Below are positions 52,260-61,268 of a stretch of DNA of 64,000 nt, in pieces. Both the position numbers and the translations under genes were made by a program. The notes under the pieces are model-generated. The model ran no database searches, was not told the origin of the DNA, and was given only the letters and a program-made list of their open reading frames with translations. The stretch is from contig OZ241994.1 in the NCBI GenBank assembly GCA_965204525.1, forward strand, positions 1,488,001 to 1,552,000, in the 5' to 3' direction. Each line of letters begins with the position of its first letter. The stretch's first letter is position 1. This stretch comes from Bin5 sp965204525. GTDB lineage: Bacteria; Chloroflexota; Anaerolineae; Caldilineales; Caldilineaceae.

Positions 52260-53417
52260 CTACGAGTCGGCTGCTCCGACGCGTAGCCAACGTTCCTCGG
52301 GGACCCAGAGCGTGAAGTAGCCGCTGCCAAGAATGAGCAGGAGAGAAGAGAGGACGAGCAGCGTCAGCCCCAACCAGGACTGTCCGCCAGAGATGAAGTA
52401 CAGGTAGGCGGCAGCATTGACAAAACCCGCCGACGTCCTGGCGCCAATGCCGAACAGGGCTGTCAAGCCTGCGGCGGCGGCGACAGCGGCGACGGGCCAG
52501 TTCAGCGAGGCTGGCAGAGCGGCCCCTGATGCAAAAAGGCCCGAGACCAGCAGAGAGACCAGCAGGGCGATAGCGATCCTGAGGACGACGGGCGTCCAGG
52601 TAAAAGCAATAAGTTTGAGACGGGCGCGCCAGAAGATGTATGCGGGTTGATCCGGCCGCAGCCAGCCGATTGTGACGAGCCAGTCGCGCGCGAAGCTGAG
52701 CGCCACCGCGCCTCCGAAAACGGCGCCAACCGCATAGGTAACGGGAGGCTCAAATACGGGCCACAACACGGTGGACAGAAAGATCATCAGCAGGCCGGCC
52801 ATGATGCGCCGCTGATCGCTGTCGGTCATCGGGTGGTTGGGAAGCCCCATGCGGGTTCGCCACAGCATACCCCAGACGAAGAGCGGACGCGCAAAGGCAA
52901 CCAGCAGAAAAATCAGGGGCAACTGTCCATAGTGCACGGCCAGGGCGCAGCCTACGAGAACGCCGAAACCGTCGAATTCCATGTCCAGCGTCTCTCCTAG
53001 CCGGGTCACTCTCTCTGATTTACGAGCCAGATAGCCATCGAAAACGTCGGCGATACTTGCCCCGATATAAAGGAGAGCAGGCAGCCAGTCGAAGAGGCCG
53101 CCGGGCCTTGGCAACAGAAGGAAACCGGCCATCCACGCGTAGGCAAGTCCGCGGTAGACGGTGAGTCTGTTGGCCGGGCCCAGATCGGCGTAGAGCTCTT
53201 GCTGGCCGGGGGGATGATTCTGGTGGAGGACGCGTCGCAGAAACCAGAATAGTGCGGCCACTGTGAGGGCCGAGATCATGAGCCAGCGGCGGGCGCTGAA
53301 ATCGGGGTTGAGGGCGCCAAAACGCAACAGAAGCGCACCGAACAGGAGCGTCAGGCTGCATATCAGGGTCAGCCGGCGGCTTTGCTGCTGCAGTTGCGCA
53401 ACTTTTTCTTCGGCCAT
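52260..53417 (-). CDS. CDP-alcohol phosphatidyltransferase family membrane protein
   Basis: 385 residues from ATG 53417 (AAAGGACAG just upstream; an earlier frame start at 53468 is unsupported). The signature IADVFDGYLARKSERVTRLG, followed by ETLDMEFDG, exactly fits DxxDGxxARx8GxxxDxxxD. Many membrane helices follow on both sides. The enzyme transfers a phosphoryl-alcohol from a CDP-linked lipid or to an alcohol in phospholipid synthesis; the head group (glycerol-phosphate, inositol, or an archaetidyl-like alcohol) is not evident. It is longer than the ~200 residues of PgsA because of an additional C-terminal membrane block. Stand-alone, with gaps of about 210 nt on each side. Confidence 0.88.
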   Translation of the reverse strand: MAEEKVAQLQQQSRRLTLICSLTLLFGALLLRFGALNPDFSARRWLMISALTVAALFWFLRRVLHQNHPPGQQELYADLGPANRLTVYRGLAYAWMAGFLLLPRPGGLFDWLPALLYIGASIADVFDGYLARKSERVTRLGETLDMEFDGFGVLVGCALAVHYGQLPLIFLLVAFARPLFVWGMLWRTRMGLPNHPMTDSDQRRIMAGLLMIFLSTVLWPVFEPPVTYAVGAVFGGAVALSFARDWLVTIGWLRPDQPAYIFWRARLKLIAFTWTPVVLRIAIALLVSLLVSGLFASGAALPASLNWPVAAVAAAAGLTALFGIGARTSAGFVNAAAYLYFISGGQSWLGLTLLVLSSLLLILGSGYFTLWVPEERWLRVGAADS

Positions 53418-53649
53418 CAACTGTCCTTTTGCGACTTGCAGGCGGGGACCCGCTCGCCACCTTAGCATAGAATGGGCGGTTGCTCAATTTGAACTGCAGT
53501 GGTCAGTGGTAGGGGACTGGGCGGGGATCAGGAATTTTGGGTGATGGGAGCTGGAGCGGAGAGAGGGCCGGGTTCAGGGATCTTATTCGCAGGCTGTCAA
53601 ATTCTTATGCTATGATGGGGGCGAAAACCGGTCACTTCTGGAGGTCCTT

Positions 53650-55530
53650 GTGACGTATTCCATCCCGCTTGCCGTCCACGCTACGCATGAAGCTGGCGCG
53701 AAGGTTGGGGGCATCGGTTCGGTCCTGGACGGAATTTTGAGTACAGAATCATATAACGAACAGGTCAGAAGGACGATCCTGGTCGGGCCGATGTTTGGCT
53801 GGGATCCGGTGCAGATGGAGCGGCTGACCGACCCGCTCAACGGTGTACAGATCCGCTATAGCAGCCTGCACGGGATACTCTACGACGTTGGCGAGGAGGT
53901 CCAGCAGGCATTACGAACAGTTGAGCGGACGTTTCAGGTTGGCCTACTCTACGGGCTGCGCCGTTTTGGAGATGTGGAGCATGAGATTGTGCTGGTCGAT
54001 GCCAGCAGTCCGCATATGGGTCACGTGGAGAGATTCAGCTACTTTCTGTGGGAAAACTACGGAGTCGAGAGCTTTCGCTACAACCATGATTTCGAGTACA
54101 ACCTCTATATGTCTATCGCCCAGCCGCTTTTTGCCGGTCTCAAGGCGTTGGGGGTTGACGAGGGGCTGGCGCCGCACGAGCGGGTGATCATCGCCCACGA
54201 GTGGATGGGCCTTCCGGTCGCATTTGCAGCGCAGTTGAATGAGCCGGAGCAGTGGCGCACTGTCTTTTATGCTCATGAGGTGGCGACGGCCCGGTTGCTG
54301 GTGGAGAGCCACGCAGGTCACGATACGCGCTTCTACAACGCGCTCCTGCGCGCCCGCGAATCCCATCTGCCGCTGGATACGGTTTTTGGCGAGCAGACCT
54401 CCTATTTCAAACACGCAATCGTTCGCCAGGCGATCCATTGCGATGCCATATTTGCCGTCAGTGACACCGTGCGAGAAGAGCTGCGATTCCTGGGCGGGCC
54501 TTTTGCCAACTGCAGGATCGATCTTGTCTACAACGGCATCCGGTCGGAGAAGATAAAGGTGGCGGACCTCCTGGAGTCCAAGCGTCGTTTACAGGAATAC
54601 TGTCGCACGTTGCTTGGGTTCAAGCCGGATTACGTCTTTACGCACGTGGCGCGGATGGTGCTGTCCAAAGCGCTGTGGCGAGACGTGCGGGTAGCGAGCC
54701 ATCTGGACAGACTGCTGGCGTCATCCGGGAAGACGGCGGCGCTTTTTGTACTTGCCACCAGTGAACCGGCCGGCCGCCAGCCAGAGCAGGTTGAGAGCTG
54801 GGAATCTTTGTATGGGTGGCCGGTGGGCCATCGGGGCGACAACGGCGACTTGAGTGGAGAGGAGGCGCCGTTCTTCTTTGACGATGTCGAGCCCTTTAAC
54901 CATTCGGCCAGCAACAGCAAGATCGTATTTGTAAACCAGTTCGGTTGGAGCCAGGACCGATGCGGCAGGAGCATGCCGGCGGACATGGCGTTCAGCGACA
55001 TCCGCCGCGGCAGCGACCTTGAGTTTGGTCAGAGCATCTATGAACCCTTTGGGATATCGCAGATAGAGCCTGTCCAGTTCGGCGCCATCTCCTGCGTGAG
55101 CAGTGTGTGCGGTTTGATCGGCTTTGTGCAGCAGGCAGCGAACGAACTCGTCGGGCAAGGGGTACTGGCGGCAGGCGAGCAGGACGGGCGCGGCGATGGT
55201 CGAATCACTCTGCCTGGCGGCGGGGCGCTCGGCAGCGCTTTTGCCGACAAGACATTCCCGCTGGTGGTCGCGGACTATGTCCGGCTGCCGGAAGGACAGG
55301 CGCCCGGGACGCCGCGGGATGCGCTGGAAATTGACGGTGCAGCTCGGGGCAGCATCGAAGCGCGCAATTCAGAACACACTGCAAGGCAGATATTCGAACG
55401 CCTTCCCAGCAGCCGCAAAGAGAAGGCCGAACTGCGGCGGCGGGGAAGCGCGCTGGCAGGCAGGATGAGCTGGGAAACGGTGGTGGAGACCAGCTTTTTG
55501 CCTGGACTTGCAAGAATATGTAAGGAGTAG
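53650..55530 (+). CDS. glycogen synthase-like glycosyltransferase (GT5-type)
   Basis: 626 residues; GTG 53650 has GGAGGT 5 nt upstream. The N-terminal KVGGIGSVLDG resembles the K-x-G-G-L ADP-glucose-binding loop of starch/glycogen synthases. The donor-binding C-terminus carries SIYEPFGISQIEPVQFGAIS, the E-P-F/C-G-x-x-x-x-E motif, and CVSSVCG where typical enzymes read a T/S-G-G. The middle, with a YAHEVATARLLVESH stretch, is longer than in GlgA (about 480 residues). It lies 112 nt upstream of glgB and should provide linear alpha-1,4-glucan. Specificity for ADP- or UDP-glucose is not visible. Confidence 0.85.
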   Translation: MTYSIPLAVHATHEAGAKVGGIGSVLDGILSTESYNEQVRRTILVGPMFGWDPVQMERLTDPLNGVQIRYSSLHGILYDVGEEVQQALRTVERTFQVGLLYGLRRFGDVEHEIVLVDASSPHMGHVERFSYFLWENYGVESFRYNHDFEYNLYMSIAQPLFAGLKALGVDEGLAPHERVIIAHEWMGLPVAFAAQLNEPEQWRTVFYAHEVATARLLVESHAGHDTRFYNALLRARESHLPLDTVFGEQTSYFKHAIVRQAIHCDAIFAVSDTVREELRFLGGPFANCRIDLVYNGIRSEKIKVADLLESKRRLQEYCRTLLGFKPDYVFTHVARMVLSKALWRDVRVASHLDRLLASSGKTAALFVLATSEPAGRQPEQVESWESLYGWPVGHRGDNGDLSGEEAPFFFDDVEPFNHSASNSKIVFVNQFGWSQDRCGRSMPADMAFSDIRRGSDLEFGQSIYEPFGISQIEPVQFGAISCVSSVCGLIGFVQQAANELVGQGVLAAGEQDGRGDGRITLPGGGALGSAFADKTFPLVVADYVRLPEGQAPGTPRDALEIDGAARGSIEARNSEHTARQIFERLPSSRKEKAELRRRGSALAGRMSWETVVETSFLPGLARICKE

Positions 55531-55642
55531 GGCCCGCCTCTCCGGCAAGAGATACGGACGTGGACGCGCCGCACGGCGGAGCAGCCTGCAGTTCACAAGA
55601 GTATCCACACCAGCTTGGCGCCGTCCGCTTGCCGGAACCCCC

Positions 55643-57622
55643 ATGACTGGGAGAGAAGGACGCAATCTATTGATCGGTTCGTGGTTTACAGATGACGAAG
55701 CCTTTCTGTTTGGAGAGGGTAACTTTCTCTATTGCTACCGCAGGTTCGGCGCCCATTTCCGTACGGTGGAGGGCGTCAACGGCGTGCAGTTTGCGGTCTG
55801 GGCGCCCAATGCCCAGGGCGTAAGTATAATTGGACCCTTTAACGGGTGGAATCCGCATGTCCACCCAATGCACGCCCACCGGGAGGGAATCTGGGAGCTG
55901 TTCATCCCCTCATCGCCGATGCCATCCCATGACGGCACGCCCAGCGCCAGTTTGGAGGCAGGCAGCGAATATAAATTCTCCATTCAACTCCCGCTGGTGG
56001 ACTTTCGGATCGACAAATCGGACCCGTATGGTTTTTACGCGGAGTATCCGCCTGGGACCGCTTCCAGGATCTGGCCCATGGACAGCTATCCGTGGGGCGA
56101 TGACGGGTGGGTCGAGAATCGCCCCAGCAGACAGGCTCTGGACCAACCCCTGAACATTTACGAAGTTCATCTGAGCAGCTGGCGGCGAAACCCCGAAGAC
56201 AATCGAGTACTCGGATACCGGCAACTGGCGCACCAGCTTGTTGACTATGTGAAGGAGATGGGCTACACGCATATCGAACTCCTGCCGGTAACCGAACACC
56301 CTTTTGAAGGATCCTGGGGATACCAGAGCACCGGGTATTTCGCGCCGACCTGCCGCTTCGGGACACCGGACGATTTCAAGTATTTCGTCGATCATTGCCA
56401 TCAGAACGAGATCGGCGTGATTCTGGACTGGGTGCCGGCCCACTTTCCCAAGGATGCCCACGGACTGGCTTACTTTGACGGTGCGGCGTTGTATGAGTAT
56501 GAAGACCCACGCCGCGGCGACCATCCTGACTGGGGCACGAAGATCTTTGATTACGGGCGCAATGAGGTGCGTAACTTCCTCGTGGCCAGCGCCCTCTTCT
56601 GGGCGGAGGAGTACCACATTGACGGCCTGCGTGTGGATGCGGTGGCCTCGATGCTCTACCTGGACTACAGCAGAGAGGAGGCGGAGTGGATTCCCAACCA
56701 GCATGGCGGCCACGAAAACCTGGACGCAATCTCTTTGCTGCGGAAGACAAACGAAGTGTTGCACGAGCGGGCGCCGGGCGTTCTGACGATCGCAGAGGAG
56801 AGCAGCATCTGGCCGATGGTTTCCCGTCCCACCAACACCGGCGGCCTGGGGTTCGACTACAAGTGGAATATGGGCTGGATGAATGACACGCTGAATTTCT
56901 TTGAGATGGACCCGCTGTTCCGGCGCTATAATCATCACCTCATCACCTACAGCCTTAGCTACGCATTCAGCGAGAATTTCATCCTCCCATTGAGCCACGA
57001 CGAGGTCGTTCATCTGAAGGGATCTATGCTTGACAAGATGCCGGGCGATCTGTGGCAAAAGTTCGCTCACTTGCGGCTCCTTTACGGCTTTATGAACGCT
57101 CATCCGGGCAAGAAACTGCTCTTTATGGGTGGGGAGTTCGGCCAATGGCGGGAGTGGACTGAGATTTTCAGTCTTGACTGGCACCTGCTTGAGCTCGAGG
57201 AACATCGCACATTGCAGCGTTTTGTGCGAGACAGTAATCGCCTTTATTGCTGGGAGACGGCATTGCACCAGTCGGATGCAAGCTGGGGGGGATTTCAGTG
57301 GATCGATTACCAGGACGTGGACCATTCAATCACCAGCTTTGTGCGCAGCGACGCAGAGGGTGAGAACTGTATCGTCGTCGTCTGCAATTTCACACCGGTC
57401 CCGCGGCACGGCTACCGCGTCGGCCTGCCGGGTCCCGGAGACTATCACCAGATCTTGAACAGTGACTGGCAGATTTACGGCGGCAGCGGCGTAGACAATC
57501 CATTCCCCCTGCAGGCCGAGGAGATTCCGTGGCAGAGTGCCTCCTGGTCTACGTTGATGGAGTTGCCGCCGCTGGGGGTGCTCTATTGGAAGTTGGGCGC
57601 GGGCTCGAACGGTAGGGAGTAA
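55643..57622 (+). CDS. glgB: 1,4-alpha-glucan branching enzyme
   Basis: 659 residues from ATG 55643. The frame is open back to a TTG at 55508 inside the previous gene, but those 45 residues are basic and non-conserved; no strong ribosome site supports either start. An N-terminal CBM48 (YRRFGAHFRTVEGVNGVQF and VWAPNAQGVSIIGPFNGW), then the GH13 barrel: VILDWVPAHFPKDAHGLAYFDG, GLRVDAVASMLYLDYSR (nucleophile Asp), LTIAEESS (acid/base Glu) and LPLSHDEVVHLKGSM (transition-state Asp). It cuts and re-joins alpha-1,4-glucan to make alpha-1,6 branches. Expected to form an operon with the synthase and perhaps nagA, 6 nt downstream. Confidence 0.95.
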   Translation: MTGREGRNLLIGSWFTDDEAFLFGEGNFLYCYRRFGAHFRTVEGVNGVQFAVWAPNAQGVSIIGPFNGWNPHVHPMHAHREGIWELFIPSSPMPSHDGTPSASLEAGSEYKFSIQLPLVDFRIDKSDPYGFYAEYPPGTASRIWPMDSYPWGDDGWVENRPSRQALDQPLNIYEVHLSSWRRNPEDNRVLGYRQLAHQLVDYVKEMGYTHIELLPVTEHPFEGSWGYQSTGYFAPTCRFGTPDDFKYFVDHCHQNEIGVILDWVPAHFPKDAHGLAYFDGAALYEYEDPRRGDHPDWGTKIFDYGRNEVRNFLVASALFWAEEYHIDGLRVDAVASMLYLDYSREEAEWIPNQHGGHENLDAISLLRKTNEVLHERAPGVLTIAEESSIWPMVSRPTNTGGLGFDYKWNMGWMNDTLNFFEMDPLFRRYNHHLITYSLSYAFSENFILPLSHDEVVHLKGSMLDKMPGDLWQKFAHLRLLYGFMNAHPGKKLLFMGGEFGQWREWTEIFSLDWHLLELEEHRTLQRFVRDSNRLYCWETALHQSDASWGGFQWIDYQDVDHSITSFVRSDAEGENCIVVVCNFTPVPRHGYRVGLPGPGDYHQILNSDWQIYGGSGVDNPFPLQAEEIPWQSASWSTLMELPPLGVLYWKLGAGSNGRE

Positions 57623-57628
57623 GACGCT

Positions 57629-58891
57629 GTGAACATCAGGGGCAATGAGGCTGACCGGGAGGACGTCGAGTCACCGTCGATAGGCGGCTTTGCCGGCCTG
57701 ACCGCTCGGACCGTTTTCGGAGCGGTAGCGGCTCCACCCGGTCATAGTTTCGCTCTCACCTGCCGGGATGGACTGATTGGCAGCTGGCAGAGCGAGAGCG
57801 AACGTTTGGAAGCGCCATTTCTGGACGGAAGCGGTTGCACGCTGCTGCCCGGATTCATTGACGTTCACATTCACGGCAGCGCCGGCGGCGACATGATGGA
57901 CGCTTCGCCTGAGAGCCTTGAAAAAATGAGCCGGTTCCTGGTCCGGCACGGCATTACCGGATTCTACGCGACGACGGTTACGGCGACGCGAGCGGCTACG
58001 CTGGCGGCGGTCGAAAACGCGGCCCGATATATGGAAGCGTTACGATCCGGAAACGGTGAGAACAGGGCTGCCGGCGCGCGCGTGCTCGGTGTTCACCTGG
58101 AAGGGCCGTTTCTCAGCCCGGAATTTCCCGGCGCGCAGAACCCAGCCTTCATACGGCCCGCTTCCCTTGAGGAGTTTGAAGAACTGCTGGCCGCCGGTCC
58201 GGTGCGAATGATCACGCTGGCGCCGGAAGAGCCGGGAGCAGATGCCTTAATCGGGATGGCGCTTGAGGCCGGTGTGCGGGTTGTACTGGGGCACACGGCG
58301 GCGACATTCGAGGAGGCTTCAACGGCCATTGACGCAGGCGTTTCGCAGGCCACACACACGTACAATGCGATGGCCGGCCTCCACCACCGCCGGCCGGGCG
58401 CGCTGGGCGCGACATTGAGCGACGACAGAATTCACGCTCAGCTGATCGCGGATGGGATTCATGTCCATCCGGCGGCTATGCGAATTCTTGGGCGCTGCAA
58501 GGGGCCGACGCGCACACTGCTGATCAGCGACGCGATTGGGGCCGCAGGCATGCCGGAAGGCCGGTATGAAATGGGCCGACTGCCAGTAATCGTCAAGGAT
58601 GGCGCTTGCAGACTGGAAGACGGGACCCTCGCCGGATCGGTATTGACACTGGATGCGGCGCTGAGAAACTTCATGTCAGCCACGGGCTGGCCGCTTGTGC
58701 AGGCGTGGCCGACGACAAGCCTTTCCCAGGCCCAGGCGATGGGTATCGACAGAGAGGTGGGACGGATTCGAACCGGCGCCCGGGCCGATCTGATATTGCT
58801 GGACGGGGAGGCGCAGGTTGTTGCCACGGTGGTTGGCGGGCGACTCGCCTACCTGCGGGACAGCCGGCGGCTTCGAGACGGAGAAGGTTAG
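57629..58891 (+). CDS. nagA: N-acetylglucosamine-6-phosphate deacetylase
   Basis: 420-residue metal-dependent amidohydrolase. The motif FIDVHIHGSAGGD (about residues 73-85), the metal-binding Glu in VLGVHLEGPFLSPEFPGAQN, the His in LGHTAATFEEA, the His in TYNAMAGLHHRRPG and the catalytic Asp in TLLISDAIGAAG are all present, as in NagA. It converts GlcNAc-6-P to glucosamine-6-P plus acetate. GTG start with GGGAG 9 nt upstream, 6 nt after glgB. No nagB, NagC or PTS lies here; recycling of cell-wall amino sugars is the plain role. It converges on the mevalonate kinase gene with a 2-nt gap. Confidence 0.93.
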   Translation: MNIRGNEADREDVESPSIGGFAGLTARTVFGAVAAPPGHSFALTCRDGLIGSWQSESERLEAPFLDGSGCTLLPGFIDVHIHGSAGGDMMDASPESLEKMSRFLVRHGITGFYATTVTATRAATLAAVENAARYMEALRSGNGENRAAGARVLGVHLEGPFLSPEFPGAQNPAFIRPASLEEFEELLAAGPVRMITLAPEEPGADALIGMALEAGVRVVLGHTAATFEEASTAIDAGVSQATHTYNAMAGLHHRRPGALGATLSDDRIHAQLIADGIHVHPAAMRILGRCKGPTRTLLISDAIGAAGMPEGRYEMGRLPVIVKDGACRLEDGTLAGSVLTLDAALRNFMSATGWPLVQAWPTTSLSQAQAMGIDREVGRIRTGARADLILLDGEAQVVATVVGGRLAYLRDSRRLRDGEG

Positions 58892-58893
58892 AA

Positions 58894-59841
58894 TTACGCG
58901 CCTATTTGCGTGACCACGACCCCTGCAGCGCCGCCAGCCAGAAGCGATTCCTGGACGGCCCCCCTATTTTTCGGCTCCACCGCAGCAATCAGGTTGCCGC
59001 CGCGGCCTGCGCCGCTGAGTTTGGCACCGGCCGCGCCTGCTTCTTCCGCGATCGCGATCAGCCGTTCGAGTTCCCCAGAGCTAACGCCCAGCTTACGAAG
59101 GAGACGATGATTCTCCTGCATAAGCGGTCCCAGCGGGTCGACATTGCCGGATTCGATGGCCCGCCGCGCGGTCTCGGCTATTGCGCCAATGCCGTCGAAG
59201 ATCGCTTCGTATCGCTCCGTGTCCTGTTCCCAGGCGCGGCGTACGTCGGATACAACGGCGGCGGTCGAACTGGCGATACCGGTGTCGGCGATGACCAGGT
59301 GAAATGGGCGGGCGATGTCGAATCGCTGCGGCGGCTGACCCCGCACGAACCGGACGGGCTGCTGGTAGACGACGACGGTATTGTCGATTCCGCTTGGGTT
59401 GGCGTGGTGCAGTTTCTCAACGGCGTAAACGATCCGGTTGACAGTCTCGGCTTTTGGCTGGGGTTGGGCGGAAAGTTTGCGGTGGGCGAAGACGGCTTTC
59501 ACGAGGGCGGCGCTTACAGCCGCGCCGCTGCCCATCCCGCCGGCGATGGGAATGTCGCTGCGTACGGTGATTTGCCAATCCGGTTCTTCTTCGATACCAG
59601 CCTCTTCGATTGCCAGGCGGACGGCAAGAGCCAGAGGGTCTTCTTGTGGAGTAGAAAGGTGAACGCGGGCGCCGACGTCGGGTGCTGCGATTGTGCAGCC
59701 GGATCCCGCGGGCACGTCCGTGATGGTGGCGGTTGCTTTCACTTTCGCCACGGGAACGGCGATGGCCGCCCTACCGTAGACGACGGCGTGTTCGCCGAAT
59801 AGAATGGCTTTGCCCGGGGCGCTTGCCGTGGAAGTTGTCAT
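58894..59841 (-). CDS. mvk: mevalonate kinase
   Basis: 315-residue GHMP kinase. GEHAVVYGRAAIAVPV near the N-terminus, the ATP phosphate loop IAGGMGSGAAVSAALV (about residues 98-113), the mevalonate-type NPSGIDNTVVVY with the substrate-binding residues, and the C-terminal GGNLIA loop preceded by KLSGAGRGG. It phosphorylates mevalonate in isoprenoid synthesis. The mevalonate route is rare in bacteria and known in several Chloroflexota, which fits the organism guess. Its start is 4 nt from the upstream glycerophosphodiesterase stop. No other mevalonate-pathway gene is in the window. Confidence 0.93.
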   Translation of the reverse strand: MTTSTASAPGKAILFGEHAVVYGRAAIAVPVAKVKATATITDVPAGSGCTIAAPDVGARVHLSTPQEDPLALAVRLAIEEAGIEEEPDWQITVRSDIPIAGGMGSGAAVSAALVKAVFAHRKLSAQPQPKAETVNRIVYAVEKLHHANPSGIDNTVVVYQQPVRFVRGQPPQRFDIARPFHLVIADTGIASSTAAVVSDVRRAWEQDTERYEAIFDGIGAIAETARRAIESGNVDPLGPLMQENHRLLRKLGVSSGELERLIAIAEEAGAAGAKLSGAGRGGNLIAAVEPKNRGAVQESLLAGGAAGVVVTQIGA

Positions 59842-59845
59842 GTGG

Positions 59846-60679
59846 TCAGGCGGCGGGAGGGAGCTGCGGCATTCCGGCCGGCGACAGCCCTTGGCGGATC
59901 ACGTCCGGCAGATCTGTGATGATGGCGTCCACGCCCAGGCTGGCCAGCCTCCGAGCCTCTGCCGCGCTATTGACGGTCCAGGCGTTTACGAGCTGGCCGC
60001 GGCTGCGGGCAGTTTCGACCAACTGTGCGTCGATTGAGGCGAAGTGAGGATGGAGGGCTTCCGGTGCGATGCCCCGGCTAAGCAATGGCCGGGTCAGATG
60101 GAGAATAAGATGTTTGAGCGGGAGGTTGCGAACTTTCTGCAAGAAACTTCCCGTTTCCCCGTTTTGGCGCGGCGGCTTGCTGAAGTAAAGCAGTCCGAGA
60201 GCTATCGAGGGATCCAGCTGCCGCATCTTGCGGAGGGACATGGGATTGAAGCTGGAGACGATGACCTGCTCAAAGAGCTCGCGCCGTTTGATCAAGCGAG
60301 CCAAGGGTCCGGCTTCGCGGCCTCCGTTCCAGTCCATGTTCTTGATCTCTACATTGACTATGCAGCGATCTTCCACCAGATCGAATACCTGTTCCAGGGT
60401 AGGAATCGGTGTGCCTGAAAACGCGTCGTCGAAGCGGACGCCGGCATCGACTGCGGAGAGTTGGGTCAGCGTGTGGTTGCGTAGGGGGCCGGTGCCGGTG
60501 GTTGTGCGTTCGAGGCTGAAGTCGTGCAGGACGACCAATAAGCCGTCGGCAGTGGCCTGTACATCGAGTTCAATGCCGTCGACGCCCATTTCGAGCGCTT
60601 TTTCAAACGCGGGAAGTGTATTCTCCGGCGCGACGGCATTGGCGCCGCGGTGGGCGAAGATCTGCGGCTGCTTAGTCAC
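59846..60679 (-). CDS. glycerophosphodiester phosphodiesterase
   Basis: 277 residues from GTG 60679 (GGAG 4 nt upstream), so that the domain begins at once with PQIFAHRGANAVAPENTLPA. A longer frame to 60817 would add 46 basic residues that do not look conserved. The His-Arg (HRG), the Glu in ENT, and the Glu-Asp metal ligands in DGIELDVQATADGLLVVLHD match the GDPD TIM barrel. No signal peptide, so it is cytoplasmic. It releases glycerol-3-phosphate from deacylated phospholipids. Directly upstream of mevalonate kinase in a likely operon. Confidence 0.9.
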   Translation of the reverse strand: MTKQPQIFAHRGANAVAPENTLPAFEKALEMGVDGIELDVQATADGLLVVLHDFSLERTTTGTGPLRNHTLTQLSAVDAGVRFDDAFSGTPIPTLEQVFDLVEDRCIVNVEIKNMDWNGGREAGPLARLIKRRELFEQVIVSSFNPMSLRKMRQLDPSIALGLLYFSKPPRQNGETGSFLQKVRNLPLKHLILHLTRPLLSRGIAPEALHPHFASIDAQLVETARSRGQLVNAWTVNSAAEARRLASLGVDAIITDLPDVIRQGLSPAGMPQLPPAA

Positions 60680-60835
60680 GACTCTCCAGTGGCGGAACTG
60701 ATTTCCCAGGCGTATGATGCGTCGAATTGCCGGCGTCAACGCGTTTAGGGCTGCGAGCGGTGCTGCGATACCTGCTGGCATGCTCGCTGAACGACAGGGG
60801 CTTCTCCTCTGCCGCAAAGGGGTTCACGGCAGGGC

Positions 60836-61099
60836 TCAACCCTGCAAAATGAACATCCATTCCTCCAGTCCGTCGTCATTGGGTTCGTGCTCGACGTGGC
60901 AGATGCGAAAGTTATGACGTTCGATAATCGTCAGGATGTCGATCAGGGAACGACGTTCGGCTTTGGCAGGGTGATACTCGAGTTCGCCGATCGAGACTTT
61001 TACATCCTCTTTGATGAGGCTATCGCCGAGAACTTCGATTCGCCAGGTTTTGCCTGTGGATGACTGACGCGCCTTGGTCTGCAGGATAATAGTGTGCAT
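60836..61099 (-). CDS. small protein of unknown function, 87 aa
   Basis: No family recognised. ATG 61099 with AGAGGAAA 3-5 nt upstream. The sequence is a compact alpha/beta pattern with alternating strands (IILQTKARQSSTGKTWRIEV; VSIGELEYHPAKAERRSLID) and a helix (ILTIIERHNFRICHVEHEPN). It ends in a conserved-looking hydrophobic GLEEWMFILQG. Upstream of the glycerophosphodiesterase on the same strand. The strand/helix spacing suggests a small ligand-binding or regulatory fold, which is only a guess. Confidence 0.55.
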   Translation of the reverse strand: MHTIILQTKARQSSTGKTWRIEVLGDSLIKEDVKVSIGELEYHPAKAERRSLIDILTIIERHNFRICHVEHEPNDDGLEEWMFILQG

Positions 61100-61268
61100 T
61101 TTTCCTCTTGCTGTACGAATGACCTGTTGAGGGCAACCGGCTCTCCAGATCGTTTTATTTGGCGGCTGTTCGCAAACTGATTTTGGTCAAGCGGAAACCG
61201 GTCTTGGTCTCCATTGAGGGGGACCTCAACAGATCCACAGGTTGCCAGTCTACCGAATTCAGCACGTT

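Noticed and set aside
55910..57325. 471-codon frame antisense to glgB
   Set aside because: glgB carries all GH13 motifs in the forward frame; the antisense frame is an artefact of codon bias.
59984..59996. Further copies of the GTTTACGAG repeat (also near 12046)
   Set aside because: Both lie inside conserved coding sequence and show a single 9-10-base match without the tandem unit order; coincidence is the simpler reading.
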